Assembly (NCBI GenBank): GCA_037176705.1
Contig: CM073886.1
Location: forward strand, 17,878,501 to 17,942,500
DNA: 64,000 nt
Reading direction: 5' to 3'
Source of the DNA: Molossus alvarezi
Taxonomy: Eukaryota > Chordata > Mammalia > Chiroptera > Molossidae
The position numbers and the translations under genes are program-made. Each line of letters opens with the position of its first letter. The stretch's first letter is position 1. Below the pieces are notes generated by a model. The model was not told the DNA's origin. It did no database searches and saw nothing but the letters and a program-made list of their open reading frames with translations. Positions 46,306-56,624 of the stretch are shown piece by piece.

Positions 46306-46590
46306 CGTGGTGACGACAGCGTGGTGACGAAGAAGAAGGGACAGATTGTTCTCTGTCTCTCAGGAGGCCTGTGGGCGCTGTCAGATCCACGGGGACACAT
46401 GGAGTGGTTCTGACAGCCTCTGTGGCAGGGTGTAGAGTGCCCCACGTCACTGTCAGCTGCGGTGGCGGGATCAAGCCCAGGGAAGGAAACAGCCTCCGGG
46501 AGATATGTGGAGAGGTGTGTTGTCCTCCTAGGGACCTTCTATTTTATGCATCTACTTGTTCACTAAAATAAAACAACAGCTCCGACTTTC

Positions 46591-46837
46591 GCCCAGATGG
46601 GTGGCTCAGCTGATTGAGCATCATCCTGTGTACCAGAAAGGCTGCGAGTTCAATTCCTGGTCAGGGCACATACCTAGGCTGTGGGTTCCAGGGCACATAC
46701 GAGAGACAGCCAATAAAAGTTTCTCCTTGTTTCTTTTGCACATTGATGTTTCTTTCTCTCTCTCTCCCTTCCTCTCTCTCTAAGAAAAAATTTAATAAAA
46801 AAAAAAATATCCTCAGGTGAGAATTAAAAAAAAAATC
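46591..46837 (+). mobile_element. Ves-type SINE with TSD
   Basis: Head 'ggtggctcagctgattgagc', box B region 'gagttcaattcctggtcagg', tail 'tatcctcaggtgagaatt'. Flanks 'cagctccgactttc' and 'cagctcctaccttt' are a worn target duplication. Confidence 0.93.
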
Positions 46838-46854
46838 ACCAGCTCCTACCTTTG

Positions 46855-47150
46855 CAAAATAGAGGCTGTTTAAATTGAGATATTGGAAGATGTATTTCCT
46901 TAATTTCTGCCTAATAGAAAATCCTTATGCCTGATCAATTTGGGTCAGTTTGAAGCAGATGCTGTTATAAATGAAGCTCATCTCAGGTTATTAATGTTAA
47001 AAATCAGCATCCAATAGTTTGGGGAAATGTGGCAAGTTCTGCTGTGGAGACCGTTTGCGAAGTGGCGGGACTTGCTGGTTCATGAAGAGTGCCACGTGGC
47101 GTGGCCTCCTGAGAAGTCAGCGAATACCTCTTGTCACTCCTGAGGTGGCC
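46855..47150. other. unique block, candidate conserved non-coding element
   Basis: 46860-47010 is AT-rich, repeat-free and carries 'tccttaatttctgcc' and 'ggttattaatgtt'. Looks like non-coding regulatory sequence; conservation untested. Confidence 0.35.
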
Positions 47151-47154
47151 GCTC

Positions 47155-47340
47155 AGGCACAGTGCTGCAGTGCCGCCACTTTTGCTTTCGTCATCTTCTT
47201 ATTCCTCACAACAGCCCAATGAGATATTCTGTTGTTTCCAATTTGTACAGGAAGAAACTGAGGCCCAGGATAGCGTCACTGAAACAGTGAGTGACAGAGC
47301 CAGGATTTGAGCCCCAGACCTTAACCACTATATTGTCTCC
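47155..47340 (+). mobile_element. MIR SINE remnant
   Basis: 'ttcctcacaacagcccaatg', 'aggaagaaactgaggccc', 'gagccaggatttgagcccc' follow MIR. Confidence 0.85.
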
Positions 47341-47577
47341 CTCTCAACTGTTTCCCAGGGTAGCTGGTGCTAGTTGGGTGCGTGTTCCCACCTCTGTCTG
47401 GGGATGTCAGCCAAGAACACTGATTAAGCGTGAGAGGCATTCTGAGTTTTGCATTTGGTCACAGGACAGAAATTCCTCCCCGCTAAAGGAAGTTAAACTT
47501 GATGGGAAATGAATAAACTGTGAAATCAGATCAACCTATCTTTCATCAATTCCAGTCTTTCATTACTTTGTTTCTCA

Positions 47578-47662
47578 CAACTTCCTGTCTCCTATCACTT
47601 CCTGTCTCTTATCACTTGCTGTCTCCCTTCACTTTCTATCTTCCATCATTTTTTATTTCCTA
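47578..47662. repeat. 17-bp tandem repeat, five copies
   Basis: Units begin at 47578, 47595, 47612, 47629 and 47646; the clearest are 'tcacttcctgtctctta' and 'tcacttgctgtctccct'. Identity falls from left to right. Confidence 0.92.
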
Positions 47663-47674
47663 TTCCTTCCTTGC

Positions 47675-47855
47675 TGTTGGCTTTGGATAAACTACTTGAC
47701 CTCTCTGAGTTCTGGTTCTTGGATTGTTTAATAAGTATAATTATACCCATGTTTCAGTGTAGCAGAATTAAATAGGATCATGATTGTGAACTGACTACTC
47801 AGGATGGTGATTTTCTTTTAAGCACTCAATAAATATTGATTTCTATCCTGACTTT
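47675..47855 (-). mobile_element. MIR SINE remnant
   Basis: Antisense: 'aaactacttgacctctctgag', 'aagtataattatacccatg', 'aagcactcaataaatattg'. Confidence 0.82.
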
Positions 47856-47859
47856 CCTC

Positions 47860-49520
47860 CTGTCTGGTTCTTGTCCTCAAATTCTCCTGGGAAAGTTGGT
47901 GCACAGAGGCATGGAAATGAAGTGGATGTGAAGATATGGGACACATGCTGGAGGCCATAGAAAGGACACTGGTCACCAGGGACAGAAACTCAGGCTAGCT
48001 CAAGTCAAAGGGGGTTGTTGAAAGGAGATAGGTGCAGCTCATGGCACGTCTCCTGGGCCTGGGGCTGGGATATGGGAAGTCAGCAGGATTCACAGGCCAC
48101 CTCAGGCCCCTTCCCAGAGGCTCAGTGGACTCCAAGCTACTTCCCTCTGCCCAGACGCTTCATTCAGGGGTCACTGCAGGCTGGCTCCCTCTGCTCATTT
48201 ATCCATCCGTACCCAGCCCCCGGTGGCTTTTCTCACATGGAGGCCTCTGCTGTGAGTCCGCGGGACCGTTCAGCGTGGCTTCCAATAGCGTATTCACTCA
48301 ATCTCTCCATATATCGATTCCAAAACTCCCAGAAGAGAGAATATGATTGGTCCATATTCAAACAGTTGTCCAACCCTGTTGGCCCCGTAAACTGTGAATG
48401 ATAGATCCGCCACTCCTAGGGGTTGGACAGGGTGGGTTCTCTAAGAGGTGTGATTGGGGAGGTAACGCCTTGGCATTGCTAATACGCTGGACTTTCTGAA
48501 AACTCATTAAGAGGACAAGGACCAAACCAGATCAGAAATAGAGCAAGAAGGACTGTCGTCTCTTTGCCCACTTCCTCAGTTCATGTGACAATTCTTACCG
48601 GGGGACTTACCGACTTGAGAATAGCACTGTCTGTATCCTGTGGCATTTCTCAGACTTGAGCATTAAGGACATGGTGGCCTTTAATGGGCAAGTTTTTTCT
48701 CATGGAGCCCTGGTGTTAACTTAAATTATTTTATATTAATAGTAAACTTAAATGAATATTATTTAAGTAGTACAAACATAAAAATACCTATCAATGCCTT
48801 ATGTTTATTGCTCTTATGGAGCTGTAAAGCTAAAACAAATTTGTAAATGAAATACAAACAAACTCTAAAACCAATAAAATCCAAATTAGCAACATTAATT
48901 TAATGTGATGGATGATGTTCCTGGGATGAAGCTAAATCACTCTTCACAACGCGCATCGGGAGCTGACTGCTGGAGTACGGGTTCTTTGGAGTTAGATGTG
49001 CCTGGACTACTGTTTGCCACGTCCTCTCTCCAACACGACAGTGTTTGACCTTCACAGTTGACCTTCATCATGGATGTGTTACAATCACCTCTGTTCTTTC
49101 CCATCAAATGCAGGAGTTGGCACCCAGGGGGTTAGGAAGATGAACTGCAAGCACTCAAGCATGCAGTAGGGGAACTAATTAAGGGAGTCAACCAGGTGCT
49201 ACAGAAAATGCATGTATTAAGTTTGAATAGATTGTCTTGGAATTGAAAAGTTAACATAATTAAAATGAAGAATTTCAGAGAAAACCCATCCATCCATCCA
49301 CAGGGATGTGTCCATGCTAGCACTCCAGGACAAGACTTGGACTTGTGGTTCAGACTAGTGGGTTCAACCAGAGATACAACCACGGGGGAGTCCATCGACC
49401 TTCTGATCTATCACCTTTGAAGTGAGGATTCCTGCCCTGCATAAGGCGTAAGCCTGTTGTATGTAAGGGACACAGAAGATGGAGTATCTGAAATTGCACT
49501 GCAAATCATACATCCAGGTG
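47860..49520. other. unique sequence, no gene seen
   Basis: 47860-48660 is mixed; 48710-48910 is strongly AT-rich without microsatellite pattern; 48910-49520 is mixed. The 128-codon plus frame at 48015-48401 has no domain. No repeat recognised. Confidence 0.4.
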
Positions 49521-49526
49521 GTGGTG

Positions 49527-49917
49527 GTTATAGGTTGAATTGTGTCTCCCCAACCCCCAAATTCATACATTGAAGTCCTAACCCCTAGTGCCTCAGAATG
49601 TGAGTGTATTTAAAGACAAGGCCTTTAGGGAGGTAATAAGGTAAACTGAGGTCTTATGGGTGGGCCCTCATTCATTAGGACTCCTGTCTTTATTAGAAGA
49701 GATTAGGATCTAGATACGCCCAGAGGGAAAACCGTGTGAAGACTAGGGAGGAGACAGCCACCTATAAGCCAAGGAGAAAAGCTTCCAAGGAAGACAATGC
49801 TGCTGACACTCTGATCTCAGATTTCTAGCCTCCAGAATGGTGAGAAAATAAAGATCTGTTGTTTAGGACACCCAGTCTGTGGTACCTGATCATGGCAGCC
49901 TTGGAAAACTAACACAG
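49527..49917 (+). mobile_element. MaLR (MLT1-type) solo LTR
   Basis: Starts 'tggttataggttgaattgtg' and ends 'ggaaaactaacaca'. Order: 'attgaagtcctaacccctag', 'ggtgggccctcattcatt', 'tctagcctccagaatggtg', 'ctgttgtttaggacaccc'. No internal sequence. Confidence 0.88.
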
Positions 49918-50243
49918 GGGCAAAACGGGTCAACAGGAAGTGCTGGCAAATTGGAGAGCAGATTGCCCGAGTCCTGGTGCTAGCACAGTTGTTTTCCACG
50001 CCCTGGCGGTTACGTTCCTGTCCTGGTTTTACTCTGTCTGAAATGGGGAGATCCATAGGTTGCTCTCCTCATCATTATGGGGCATGTGTGGTAGGAAGAG
50101 GGTGTGCTCATCCATGCTTCATTGACAAAAAGGCTATGAAATACCCTAGACCTATCCTCTGTTGATAAGGCAGCCCAGATGACTTGCTTTCTGACCACTT
50201 GACAACCTATTCATTGTTTATGACTTCTCTTGAGTCTCATCTC

Positions 50244-50316
50244 CTTTCCTTCCTTCCTTCCTTCCTTCCTTCCTTCCTTCCTTCCTTCCTTCCTTCCTTC
50301 CTTCCTTCCTTCCTTC

Positions 50317-50355
<39 letters not shown>

Positions 50356-50368
50356 TCTCTCTCTCTTT
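50244..50368. repeat. compound (TTCC)n-(CT)n microsatellite
   Basis: About 18 near-perfect 'ttcc' units (50244-50317) followed by about 50 bases of CT. Long, pure and therefore likely to be highly variable in length. Confidence 0.98.
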
Positions 50369-50434
50369 CACAGTTTTTTACTGAGCTCCTGCTCTGAGCC
50401 ATGCACTGTAATGAATAAGTGCTAGAGTTATAGT

Positions 50435-50735
50435 GGTGGATATAGCTCATGTCTTCATGGAATTTGAAGTCCGCTGGAAACAGATATTAGAGGGTAAACT
50501 AATAAACATCATCACGCAGTGTGGGGTGTGCAGCGGAGCAGAGGGATAGGGTGTGATAAAGACATTCACAGAATGTGGAGGGCAGCACTCCAGACAGGGA
50601 GCTGTTTGTGTCCAAGGAGGGAAAGGAGCTCGGAGTGGCCGGGGAGTGGGCAGCGAAGGGGAGAAGATAGAGAAGGCGGATGGTTCACCTAGGACCTTGT
50701 AGGCTGGGATAAAGATTTTGGATTTCTTACCCATC
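50435..50735 (+). mobile_element. L2-like old repeat
   Basis: 'catggaatttgaagtccgctg', 'aggaccttgtaggctggg', 'aaagattttggatttctt' match the family at 27365 and 31650. Confidence 0.55.
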
Positions 50736-50739
50736 AGAA

Positions 50740-51600
50740 AAAAATTTTTTCAGCTTAAAGTAGCAGAAATCTCAATTTGAAGTGGCTTAAACAATAAGAT
50801 GATGAATACTTTCTCAGAACAAGCAATTTGGAGGCAGGACGGGGGTCTGACTCCTTGGATGGCCAACTCGACCTCCATCTTCTTAGCCACCTTCCAGACA
50901 AGAGTGCTCCTGTGATCTAGTTCTGTTCAATGAGCTAGAAAGGAAACTGCTCTGGAGTTCCTTGGAAAACACGCTCTCTCTGCCTCTTTCTTTCTGTCTG
51001 GATTGGGACAAGATGGCTAGAGCTACAGCAGCTATCTTGTGGTCCTGAGGAGAGAAAAAGGCCAGGTGATAGCTTGTGTTCCTGATCACATGTAATTGCT
51101 CCCTCTGAGAATATTGTACACCCTCTTCTTACTAAAGCCCTCCCTGTAGGAGGTGCACACACCCCCTCTTCATTGTCAGACATGGCCATGTGACTTTAGG
51201 CAATAGAGTATGTGCAGATATGACCGCTGATGGTCTGAATAGATACCTCAAATGCATCTATTGATTCCCTATGTCAATAGAATGGGCATTGCCCATGTGG
51301 GACATGGTCCTTCAGTCTGTGTCCTGGATGAAGTCACATGGGCAGAGCCACAGACAGCTGGAACCTGCATGTCCCCTGAGTAAGTCATGCATATTATTGT
51401 TGAAGGCCATTGAGATTTTGGGGTCATCTGTCACTTTAACAAAGCTGATTAATAGAGGCAAAGAGGATACCCTAAGTAGCACCTTATTTCTGGAATGCTT
51501 ATTTATTGAGAAAACCCCCTATCTGTTTAAACTGCTGTGGTTGGGTTTTCTGATTCTAGTAGCTGAAAGCATTTCTAACTGATATGAGAATTACAGGGTT
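50740..51600 (+). mobile_element. worn LTR-like sequence
   Basis: 'atggccatgtgactttaggc', 'aaggccattgagattttgg', 'taacaaagctgattaatag' resemble the body and end of MaLR/ERVL LTRs. The left part (50740-51120) resembles the 'aagtggcttaaac' repeat group. Edges and strand uncertain. Confidence 0.45.
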
Positions 51601-51776
51601 GGTCGACTCAGAGGCCAGTGGAATCACCAGGGCCTCAAGCTCTGTCCGTCTTTCCATCTGACATGCCTAGTGTATTCTCAAGCTAAGCCCATTCAAGTCT
51701 GCAAATCTGTGCAATTACCGCTTCAGTTCCAAGCAATCCATATGGACTCAAAAATCCATGCACCTTCTCCTCCCTC

Positions 51777-51990
51777 CATAAAAGTTTGCTTGCTTGCAGC
51801 TGCTCTTCTTTTGGTCCATTATACTTGGTATCCTTCCATATACCACAGGACCTTTGCACATATGTTCCACCTGCCTGGCATGATCACCCCTCCTCTCTCA
51901 ACTTCATTAATTCCTAGTCATTATTCTGCTGGAGATAAGATACAAGGTCATATCCCAGCCATGCATATCTCTTTTTAGGATCTAAAATAA
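51777..51990 (+). mobile_element. L2 remnant, copy A of a near-identical pair
   Basis: 'acaggacctttgcacatatg' and 'ccacctgcctggcatgatc' are the L2 3' region. The first 51 bases (51777-51827) match 53806-53856 at 50 of 51 positions. Confidence 0.65.
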
Positions 51991-52269
51991 TTTCTTAGAT
52001 GCTCCCAGCAGACATCTCCTTCCCTTCCAGCCCCCTCCTACCACAATGTCTCATTGACCTGAACCGGTTAACATGCCCATCCTTAAACCTATCACTTGGG
52101 TTGGTAAGTGAGACCACCATGATTGGTCTATGCAGATTAGAATTTTCCAGAGTTACCTGGGGACAGGGGGGACCAGAAAACAATTGTGGGCTCTGCCAGC
52201 ATGGAAGGCAAACTTGCCACTGGGTGAGCAAGCAGTGGTCTGCTGCAGATGTCTTCTGGAAGCCACTTC

Positions 52270-52480
52270 TGACCCTAAGACTGGGCTGGGGCCTCTGTAC
52301 TCTGTTCCCACAGTGCCCCCAGGTACCCATCTGATTTCATACTGTACCACAATCTACCATCCACTAATGTGTCTGTCGCCCTAGGAAGTTCACATCTCAT
52401 CCCTCTCTGTCCCCCGCTTTTGTCCAGAGCCTGGCAGATAACAGTGCTTAGTAAATGTGGAGAAGGATGGATGGAGAGGG
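52270..52480 (+). mobile_element. L2 3'-end remnant
   Basis: 'cagagcctggcagataacag' followed by 'cttagtaaatgtgg' is the L2 3' end; upstream part weak. Confidence 0.5.
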
Positions 52481-52679
52481 TGGCCCGTTGGAGGTGTCAG
52501 GCTGTGGAGGGGCTGGGTGAGAAGAGTCCATAAGACACGGAGGGCAGTGCCTCGCTCAGGTCGGTATTCCCAGCCCCCAGGATTTCGCAGTGGTCCCGGA
52601 ACTGCGGAATGAATATATGTACCCATGCCCTGGCAGCCAGACCCTCTGCAGTGAGCATCCTGCTTCGTTCATATCAGCT

Positions 52680-52870
52680 GCTCTTCTCTTTGAAGAAGTT
52701 CAAATCCTGACTCTCCTACTTGTTTGGTGTGTGAACTTGGGCAAGTTAATGTATCTCTGTGAGCCTCTGTTTGTTCATCTGTAAAATGGGGCTAATAATA
52801 GATCCTATCTCAATGTCACAAAGCACTTTACAGACATAGAATGTGGTTAACTCTCAAGAAATAGTGCTTT
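52680..52870 (-). mobile_element. MIR SINE remnant
   Basis: Antisense: 'gaacttgggcaagttaatg', 'catctgtaaaatggggct', 'aaagcactttacagacatag'. Confidence 0.88.
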
Positions 52871-52874
52871 CCTT

Positions 52875-53172
52875 TCTCACTACCTCCAGGGCAGGCAGAG
52901 GGACAAGCCACAGAGCCCCCAGTTCTCACTGAGGGGCTGTTGCATCCACGCTGGTCCTAATGAATAGCAAACCAAGACAGGTTTAAGAGTTATCAGCACC
53001 CCTGCCTCCTGCTGGCCCAGTAAGACAAATGTTCTTTGAATGTGCTGCCTATTTAAGCTGGATGACCCACTAACGCGTCATAAACTGTTTCGTTTGTAAT
53101 TTAAAGGATTTGTGGTTGAAAAAGTGCCGAGTTCATTCTATCAGCCACACAGGATGCAGCAAAGACACACTC
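52875..53172. other. unique sequence, no gene seen
   Basis: 53030-53160 is AT-richer and repeat-free ('gtttgtaatttaaagg') and may be a conserved non-coding block. Nothing else seen. Confidence 0.35.
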
Positions 53173-53189
53173 TGGAAGAACCTTTTTAA

Positions 53190-53430
53190 TTTTTAATTCT
53201 CAACCAAGGACATTTTTGCATTTATCTTCAGATAGAGCGGGAGGGAGGAGAGGGGAAGAGAGAGAGAAACATCGATGTGAGAGAGACACATCGACTGGTT
53301 GCTACCCACACGACCCAACCAGGGCCAGGGACCAATCGCAACAGAGGTACATGCTCTTAGCAGGAACCGAACCAGGGCCTCTCTGGTCCACCGGCTGATG
53401 CTCTAACCGCTGAACAAAACCGGTCAGGGC
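53190..53430 (-). mobile_element. Ves-type SINE with 17-bp TSD
   Basis: Antisense copy. 'tggaagaacctttttaa' (53173-53189) and 'tgggagaacctttttaa' (53431-53447) differ by one base. Confidence 0.97.
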
Positions 53431-53447
53431 TGGGAGAACCTTTTTAA

Positions 53448-53800
53448 AGAAAGCGGCATGTGAGGTGGGCGATCGTTAAGAGCTGAAACGAAGCCGAGCT
53501 TTCCAGTGCACTGTGTACCTGTGCCCATGTCCAGTGCAGGATCACCTGAGCAGAGTGCATGCCTCTCTCCATCGGTGCAATCGGAGGGAACCACACTTTG
53601 AAACTTCCTCTGCCCTCAATCGGCTCCTCTTTTAAAATTCTCTGGGGAGAGCATACCTAGCAAGTCACTTAAAAATCTGTGAATTTCTTATTTAATTGGA
53701 GAGTTGGCCTGCCATGATTTCTTGGGGTGTCTGGGGGTTCAGGAACCCTGAAGTGCAGCTGAAGGGAACAAGGGGATGTTTTAACCTCAGCAAAACCTCT
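53448..53800. other. unique sequence, no gene seen
   Basis: Mixed composition, no recognised repeat or frame of note. Confidence 0.4.
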
Positions 53801-53805
53801 TCTCC

Positions 53806-54560
53806 CATAAAAGTTTGCTTGCTTGCAGCTTCTCTTCTTTTGGTCCATTATACTTGCCATTCTTCCTCATACCCCAGGACCTTTGCACATGTAATTCCAT
53901 TGCCTGGAATACTCATTCTTCCTCCTTTTCACTTCATTGGTTCCTATGTATCATTCGACTTTCAACCCTTGTGTCATTTCCTCAGGGAAGCAATCTCTGG
54001 TTTCTCTGCCTGGCGAGGTGCCCACTATACCTCTCCTTGCTCAAGCAGGTGCATTTTTTAAAATCCTCACCTGAGGACATATTTTTATTGATTTAATAGA
54101 AAGAGGAAGGGAAAGGAAGGGGAGTGGAGGGGGAGACACACACACACACATACACACACATCCAGAGAGAGAGAGAGAGACAGAGAGAGAGAGAGACAGA
54201 GAGAGAGAGACAGAGAGAAACATCAGTGTGAGAGAAACATGAAACATCCATTGGTTGTCTCCTGCACATGCCCCGACTGGGGATTGTACCACAACCTCGG
54301 CATGTGCCCTGACTGGGAATCGAACCCATGACCTTTTTGGTATATGGGACGATGCTCCGACCAACTGAGCCACCCAGCCAGGCTACCAGGTATCATTTTA
54401 AATTTGTTCATGTGATTATTGTTTAATGTCTATTTTTCCTCAACAAAGCTTAGTATTTACCAGGGCAAGGAATTATTTTTCCTCCACACTGCCTCCTGGT
54501 GCCTGACCCACAGGTCCTCGATGAGTGTGTTGACTGGATAAATGGAAAGAAGGTTGGACG
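53806..54560 (+). mobile_element. L2 3' end, copy B, split by a SINE
   Basis: Left piece 53806-54057 ('caggacctttgcacatgtaa', 'ttcctcagggaagcaatc'). Right piece 54385-54560 ('tgatgagtgtgttgactgg' and 'cctcctggtgcctgacccac'). Together they give the normal L2 order through the 3' end. Confidence 0.75.
54058..54384 (-). mobile_element. Ves-type SINE enlarged by internal microsatellites
   Basis: Antisense copy of about 327 bases, roughly 100 longer than its sisters. The extra length is CA and GA repeats at about 54134-54216 in the body. Worn TSD 'caggtgcatttt' / 'caggtatcatttt'. Confidence 0.93.
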
Positions 54561-54689
54561 TTCCCAGGGAAGAGTGGTCGTTGGGAAGAAGTCCCAGGGT
54601 GGTCCGGGTCTGACCTTCTCCTGCAGAGCCAGGGGCCTGATCCGAGCACTGTCCCTCAGTTGAGCAGACATGGGGATTGATCATTAAAT

Positions 54690-54855
54690 CTGACCTTTAC
54701 CAAGCACGTCTCAGAGTTTTACGTGAACTGTGTCACTGATTTCGCACAGCAACCCTATGAGATGTGTACTGACACAGGGGGACATGGGCGCAGAGAGGTC
54801 ACACAGGAGGGGCAGAGCTCAGGTCACACCTAGACAGGCCGGCTCCACAACCCCC
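54690..54855 (+). mobile_element. MIR SINE remnant
   Basis: 'gcacagcaaccctatgagatg', 'gacatgggcgcagagaggtc', 'agctcaggtcacacctag'. Confidence 0.75.
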
Positions 54856-54859
54856 TCGT

Positions 54860-55385
54860 CACCAGTGACTCACGCCCCCACAGCTCCCTGCTGACGCGTA
54901 CGCCGAGTGCCAGCCTTCCATACTGTTACCCTAGGGCGAAGGCGGTCGGGGCTAGCACCTCTTCCCTCAAAGGCGACCTCTCCGTGAGCCGAATTGCCAC
55001 GTGGAGACTGCTTCGGGAGTGGGACCGCAGAGACAGGAGCCTCGGCGTCAGGCATCAAAACTGGTATTTGGGGACCGGATGGTTGTGACTGACCTGAGGT
55101 GTGTGGACCCCCGGACAGTGCGAGGGTGGACACTGCCAGTGCCTCAGTTTCCATTTTCTTAGCCTCCTAGCTAATCAGGGCACTTTCTACCTGCTGAGGC
55201 TCCATCTCGGTCCAACCAAGCCACGTGGCTGGGGAGCTGCTGTCTCAGGAGTGACTGCCTGTCCCTCTGTCCTGACTTTTGTGTACTGAGTTCTATAACT
55301 AAACTTGCAGAAGGAGGCCTTAGTTTCCCCTAGCTCCTGGGGTCTCCCAGGCCCTGGCATCAACCTTCAACAGTAGGACTGGTTT
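54860..55385. other. unique GC-moderate sequence, no gene seen
   Basis: Small minus frame at 54870-55154 without domain. No repeat recognised. Confidence 0.45.
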
Positions 55386-55389
55386 CCTC

Positions 55390-55505
55390 TCCCTTTTGTG
55401 AAGCTCAGAGAGGCTAGGTAGTTCCCCAAAGGGCACACAGCCAATGGAGCAGAGTTGTAATCAAACCTAGGCCCGTTCAGTTGCAGAGTCTGAACATCTC
55501 CCTGC
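55390..55505 (+). mobile_element. MIR fragment
   Basis: 'agctcagagaggctaggtag', 'gggcacacagccaatgg', 'gtaatcaaacctaggcccg' match the MIR 3' half. Confidence 0.75.
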
Positions 55506-55535
55506 TTCTGTACCTCTCTGGCTCCCCCAGGATGA

Positions 55536-55582
<47 letters not shown>
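55536..55582. repeat. (TA)n microsatellite
   Basis: More than 20 TA units, just left of an antisense SINE. Likely very variable in length. Confidence 0.98.
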
Positions 55583-55584
<2 letters not shown>

Positions 55585-55601
55585 AATGGTGCACAAATAT
55601 A

Positions 55602-55817
55602 AAAAAAAATTTTTTTTATTGATTTTAGAGAGAGAAGAAGGGAGTGAGAGAGAGAAAAACATCAATGAGAGAGAAAAACATCAATCGGTTGCCTCCCGTA
55701 CCCACCCCGATTGGGGATCGAACATGCAACCTGGGTATGTGCCCTGACCGGGAATTAAACCCACAACCTTTTGGTGTATGGGACAGTGCTCCAACCACTG
55801 AGCAACCTGGCCAGGGC
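55602..55817 (-). mobile_element. Ves-type SINE
   Basis: Antisense copy with 'gattggggatcgaacatgc', 'ctgaccgggaattaaaccc' and head 'gagcaacctggccagggc'. It has a local duplication 'atcaatgagagagaaaaac' / 'catcaat' in the body. Confidence 0.92.
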
Positions 55818-55964
55818 TGAACTTACATGTTCTACCGAACATGGCCGAGGGCTTGGTGTGCCCTGAGCTCCCAGCCAGCACTGGTGGGCAGCGGTGTGTG
55901 ATGGTGTGTAAGTGTGGGCATGGATGGGAACCCAAAGCTGACTGGTTTTGTCACCTTGGGCCTG

Positions 55965-56085
55965 TTTGCTGGCCTCTCCACGCCCTGCTTTCCCCACCTG
56001 AGACATGGGATAATAACAGCAGTAGTCCTTCATGGGGCTTCTGGGGGGATTAAAGGGGTTCATGAGTAACTAGCACAGCATCTGG
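55965..56085 (-). mobile_element. MIR fragment
   Basis: Antisense: 'gacatgggataataacagc', 'gggattaaaggggttcatg', 'agcacagcatctgggacac'. Confidence 0.78.
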
Positions 56086-56559
56086 GACACTGCCATCTGG
56101 TCAGTGGGGGCTCTTTCGGTAATTGTGACAAAAAGGAATCACCAGTTTTTGAAAAGAATGAGCTGGCCCGTTACCTGGAATGGCTTGTGGTCAGTTAAGG
56201 CCGAGGCTGGGCTGGGCTCGGTGCCCCTTCCTCCTCTCAGCTCTGACTCCGGTCATGCTGACCTGATGATCCGAGCCCCGGTGGGTCCTGAGCACCGCAG
56301 GCCACGTTATCGGGGGTGACCAAGTCCTCTTCCTCAACAGCGCACTCAGAGGCCCTGAGCTGAGGCTCGTCATCTGTGATCACCCTACACCAGAGGATGC
56401 CATTTCTAACCATCCCTGCCAGGGCACTTGGGCACTTGGTTTAGGTCTGGGTCTCATGACTCCATCTCCTGGGTTCAAAGGGAGACAACCCCTTTGGAAC
56501 CAATTGGCAGAGAAAGGGGAAGGAGTGATCCCCAAATTGGGATGAGTGGGTACATGACA

Positions 56560-56622
56560 CCACCGCCACCATCATCAGCATCAGCATCATCATTGCTGTT
56601 GTTATTATTACCATCATCTTTG
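56560..56622. repeat. (ATC)n degenerate microsatellite
   Basis: Imperfect 'atc/acc/att' triplets. The Ile/Met-rich minus frame over it is an artefact. Confidence 0.9.
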
Positions 56623-56624
56623 CC

